From assembly GCF_900117415.1 (NCBI RefSeq), contig NZ_FPEI01000006.1, positions 372,001 to 436,000 of the forward strand: a stretch of DNA of 64,000 bases, in the 5' to 3' direction. Source of the DNA: Hyphomicrobium sp. CS1BSMeth3. GTDB lineage: Bacteria > Pseudomonadota > Alphaproteobacteria > Rhizobiales > Hyphomicrobiaceae. The notes below the pieces were generated by a model that was given only the letters and a program-made list of their open reading frames with translations, searched no databases and was not told the origin of the DNA. Below, one piece after another: positions 63,452-64,000 of this stretch (within the stretch, counting starts at the first letter, position 1; every line of letters starts with the position of its first letter). Both the position numbers and the translations under genes were made by a program.

Positions 63452-63760
63452 GGCCTGGACTCCTCTGTGCTTGACAGCCCGCATCGCGCGTCCGCCACGC
63501 GACGGAGCGAGGATGATGCTCGATTCAGCATCGCTGATCGGCCAAGAGGGATCAGGCGAAATACCGATGATTGGGAGGGACTTACGCCGTAACTCGGCCG
63601 TCAAGGCCGCTGGCGCACGAAATTAACCGGTCAAATTGGCTGGTCAAACTCGCGAACCGGCCGCTGCGGTTCGGTTCCCGCAGACGGCTTTGTCGGTCGA
63701 TCTCAATGCCCGCGGGCGCGGCGTCTGGCGCCGCGCCGGGAGCTTGAGAGCCATAAGGGC

Positions 63761-64000
63761 TCACATCGGCTGCGGGCCCTGAGGTGCGAGCGGCTTCGCG
63801 CCGCGCCCCGGGATCAGGCCGGCCAGGCGATTGCGCAGCCCGAACCAGAAGGCGAACTCGTTGAGGCGCGAGCCCTCCAGAGCGGCGAGACCTGCGGCGG
63901 CAATGAACGGCAGGGACTGCACGAACAGCACCGCGGCAAAGAGATAGATCTCCTGTACGCGCTCCCAGTTCGTCCAGTAGAGCAGGATCGAGCTGCCGAA
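63761..64000 (-). CDS. Membrane protein, C-terminal part only
   Basis: The reverse strand is open from the right edge of the window to a stop at 63761-63763 and encodes the last 79 residues of a protein. They include a hydrophobic helix (IYLFAAVLFVQSLPFIAAAG) and then FAFWFGLRNRLAGLIPG and a proline-rich tail. The N-terminus lies outside the window. No family can be named from this part. Confidence 0.55.
   Translation of the reverse strand, partial: FGSSILLYWTNWERVQEIYLFAAVLFVQSLPFIAAAGLAALEGSRLNEFAFWFGLRNRLAGLIPGRGAKPLAPQGPQPM

Overview
The window reads as a high-GC chromosome segment of an alphaproteobacterium, most likely a soil- or water-living Hyphomicrobiales (Rhizobiales). This is inferred from gene content: TRAP, tripartite tricarboxylate (TTT), Ugp-type and Liv-type uptake systems, tandem CaiB/BaiF CoA transferases, DUF1127 proteins, an Omp25-like barrel, LuxR solos and an HdeD-like protein. 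No rRNA, tRNA, CRISPR array, prophage or intact insertion sequence was seen.

Layout. 1-8.9 kb: the tail of one TRAP permease, then a GMC oxidoreductase and two SDR dehydrogenases facing a complete TRAP transporter (DctP, DctQ, DctM) across a perfect palindrome, then an M20 peptidase. 9-16.4 kb: a stand-alone molybdopterin oxidoreductase, a LuxR regulator, an unusual secreted protein, a patch of decayed LuxR 3' ends with palindromes, an OmpA-like lipid-free periplasmic or outer-membrane protein, two small membrane proteins and an MFS remnant. 16.4-19.1 kb: two divergent M19 dipeptidase-like proteins and a heme-binding beta-barrel protein. 19.4-28.8 kb: a Crp/Fnr regulator, a CRP-like palindrome, and a long co-directional block encoding a TTT transporter, a quinone oxidoreductase, an enolase-superfamily enzyme and a complete B12-dependent glutamate (methylaspartate) mutase with its reactivase. 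29.1-36.2 kb: a Ugp/Mal-type ABC importer with a GpdQ-like phosphodiesterase, a GST-like protein and a class V aminotransferase.

36.2-43.5 kb: an AraC regulator divergent from a branched-chain-type ABC importer. Two of its genes are fusions: LivM with LivG, and LivF with an aldehyde dehydrogenase. 43.6-47 kb: small uncharacterised genes, a LuxR solo and an outer-membrane barrel with a clear terminator. 47.2-53.1 kb: a type I secretion locus made of two unusual exported proteins (one with four 41-residue repeats), an ABC exporter and an HlyD-type adaptor, without an outer-membrane channel gene. 53.2-56.7 kb: LysR plus two CaiB/BaiF CoA transferases. 57-64 kb: DUF1127 proteins, small secreted proteins, a CadC-like TPR regulator, an alkaline-phosphatase-superfamily membrane enzyme, an HdeD-like protein and the end of a further membrane protein.

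Taken together the window is a string of separate catabolic modules, each pairing an importer with enzymes and often a regulator, and followed by a secretion and envelope region. The least ordinary parts are the glutamate mutase module without a recognisable methylaspartate ammonia-lyase, the double fusion in the Liv operon, the repeat-protein type I secretion locus, and the LuxR graveyard at 13.9-14.3 kb. All functions are assigned by reading motifs and context; no database search was possible.
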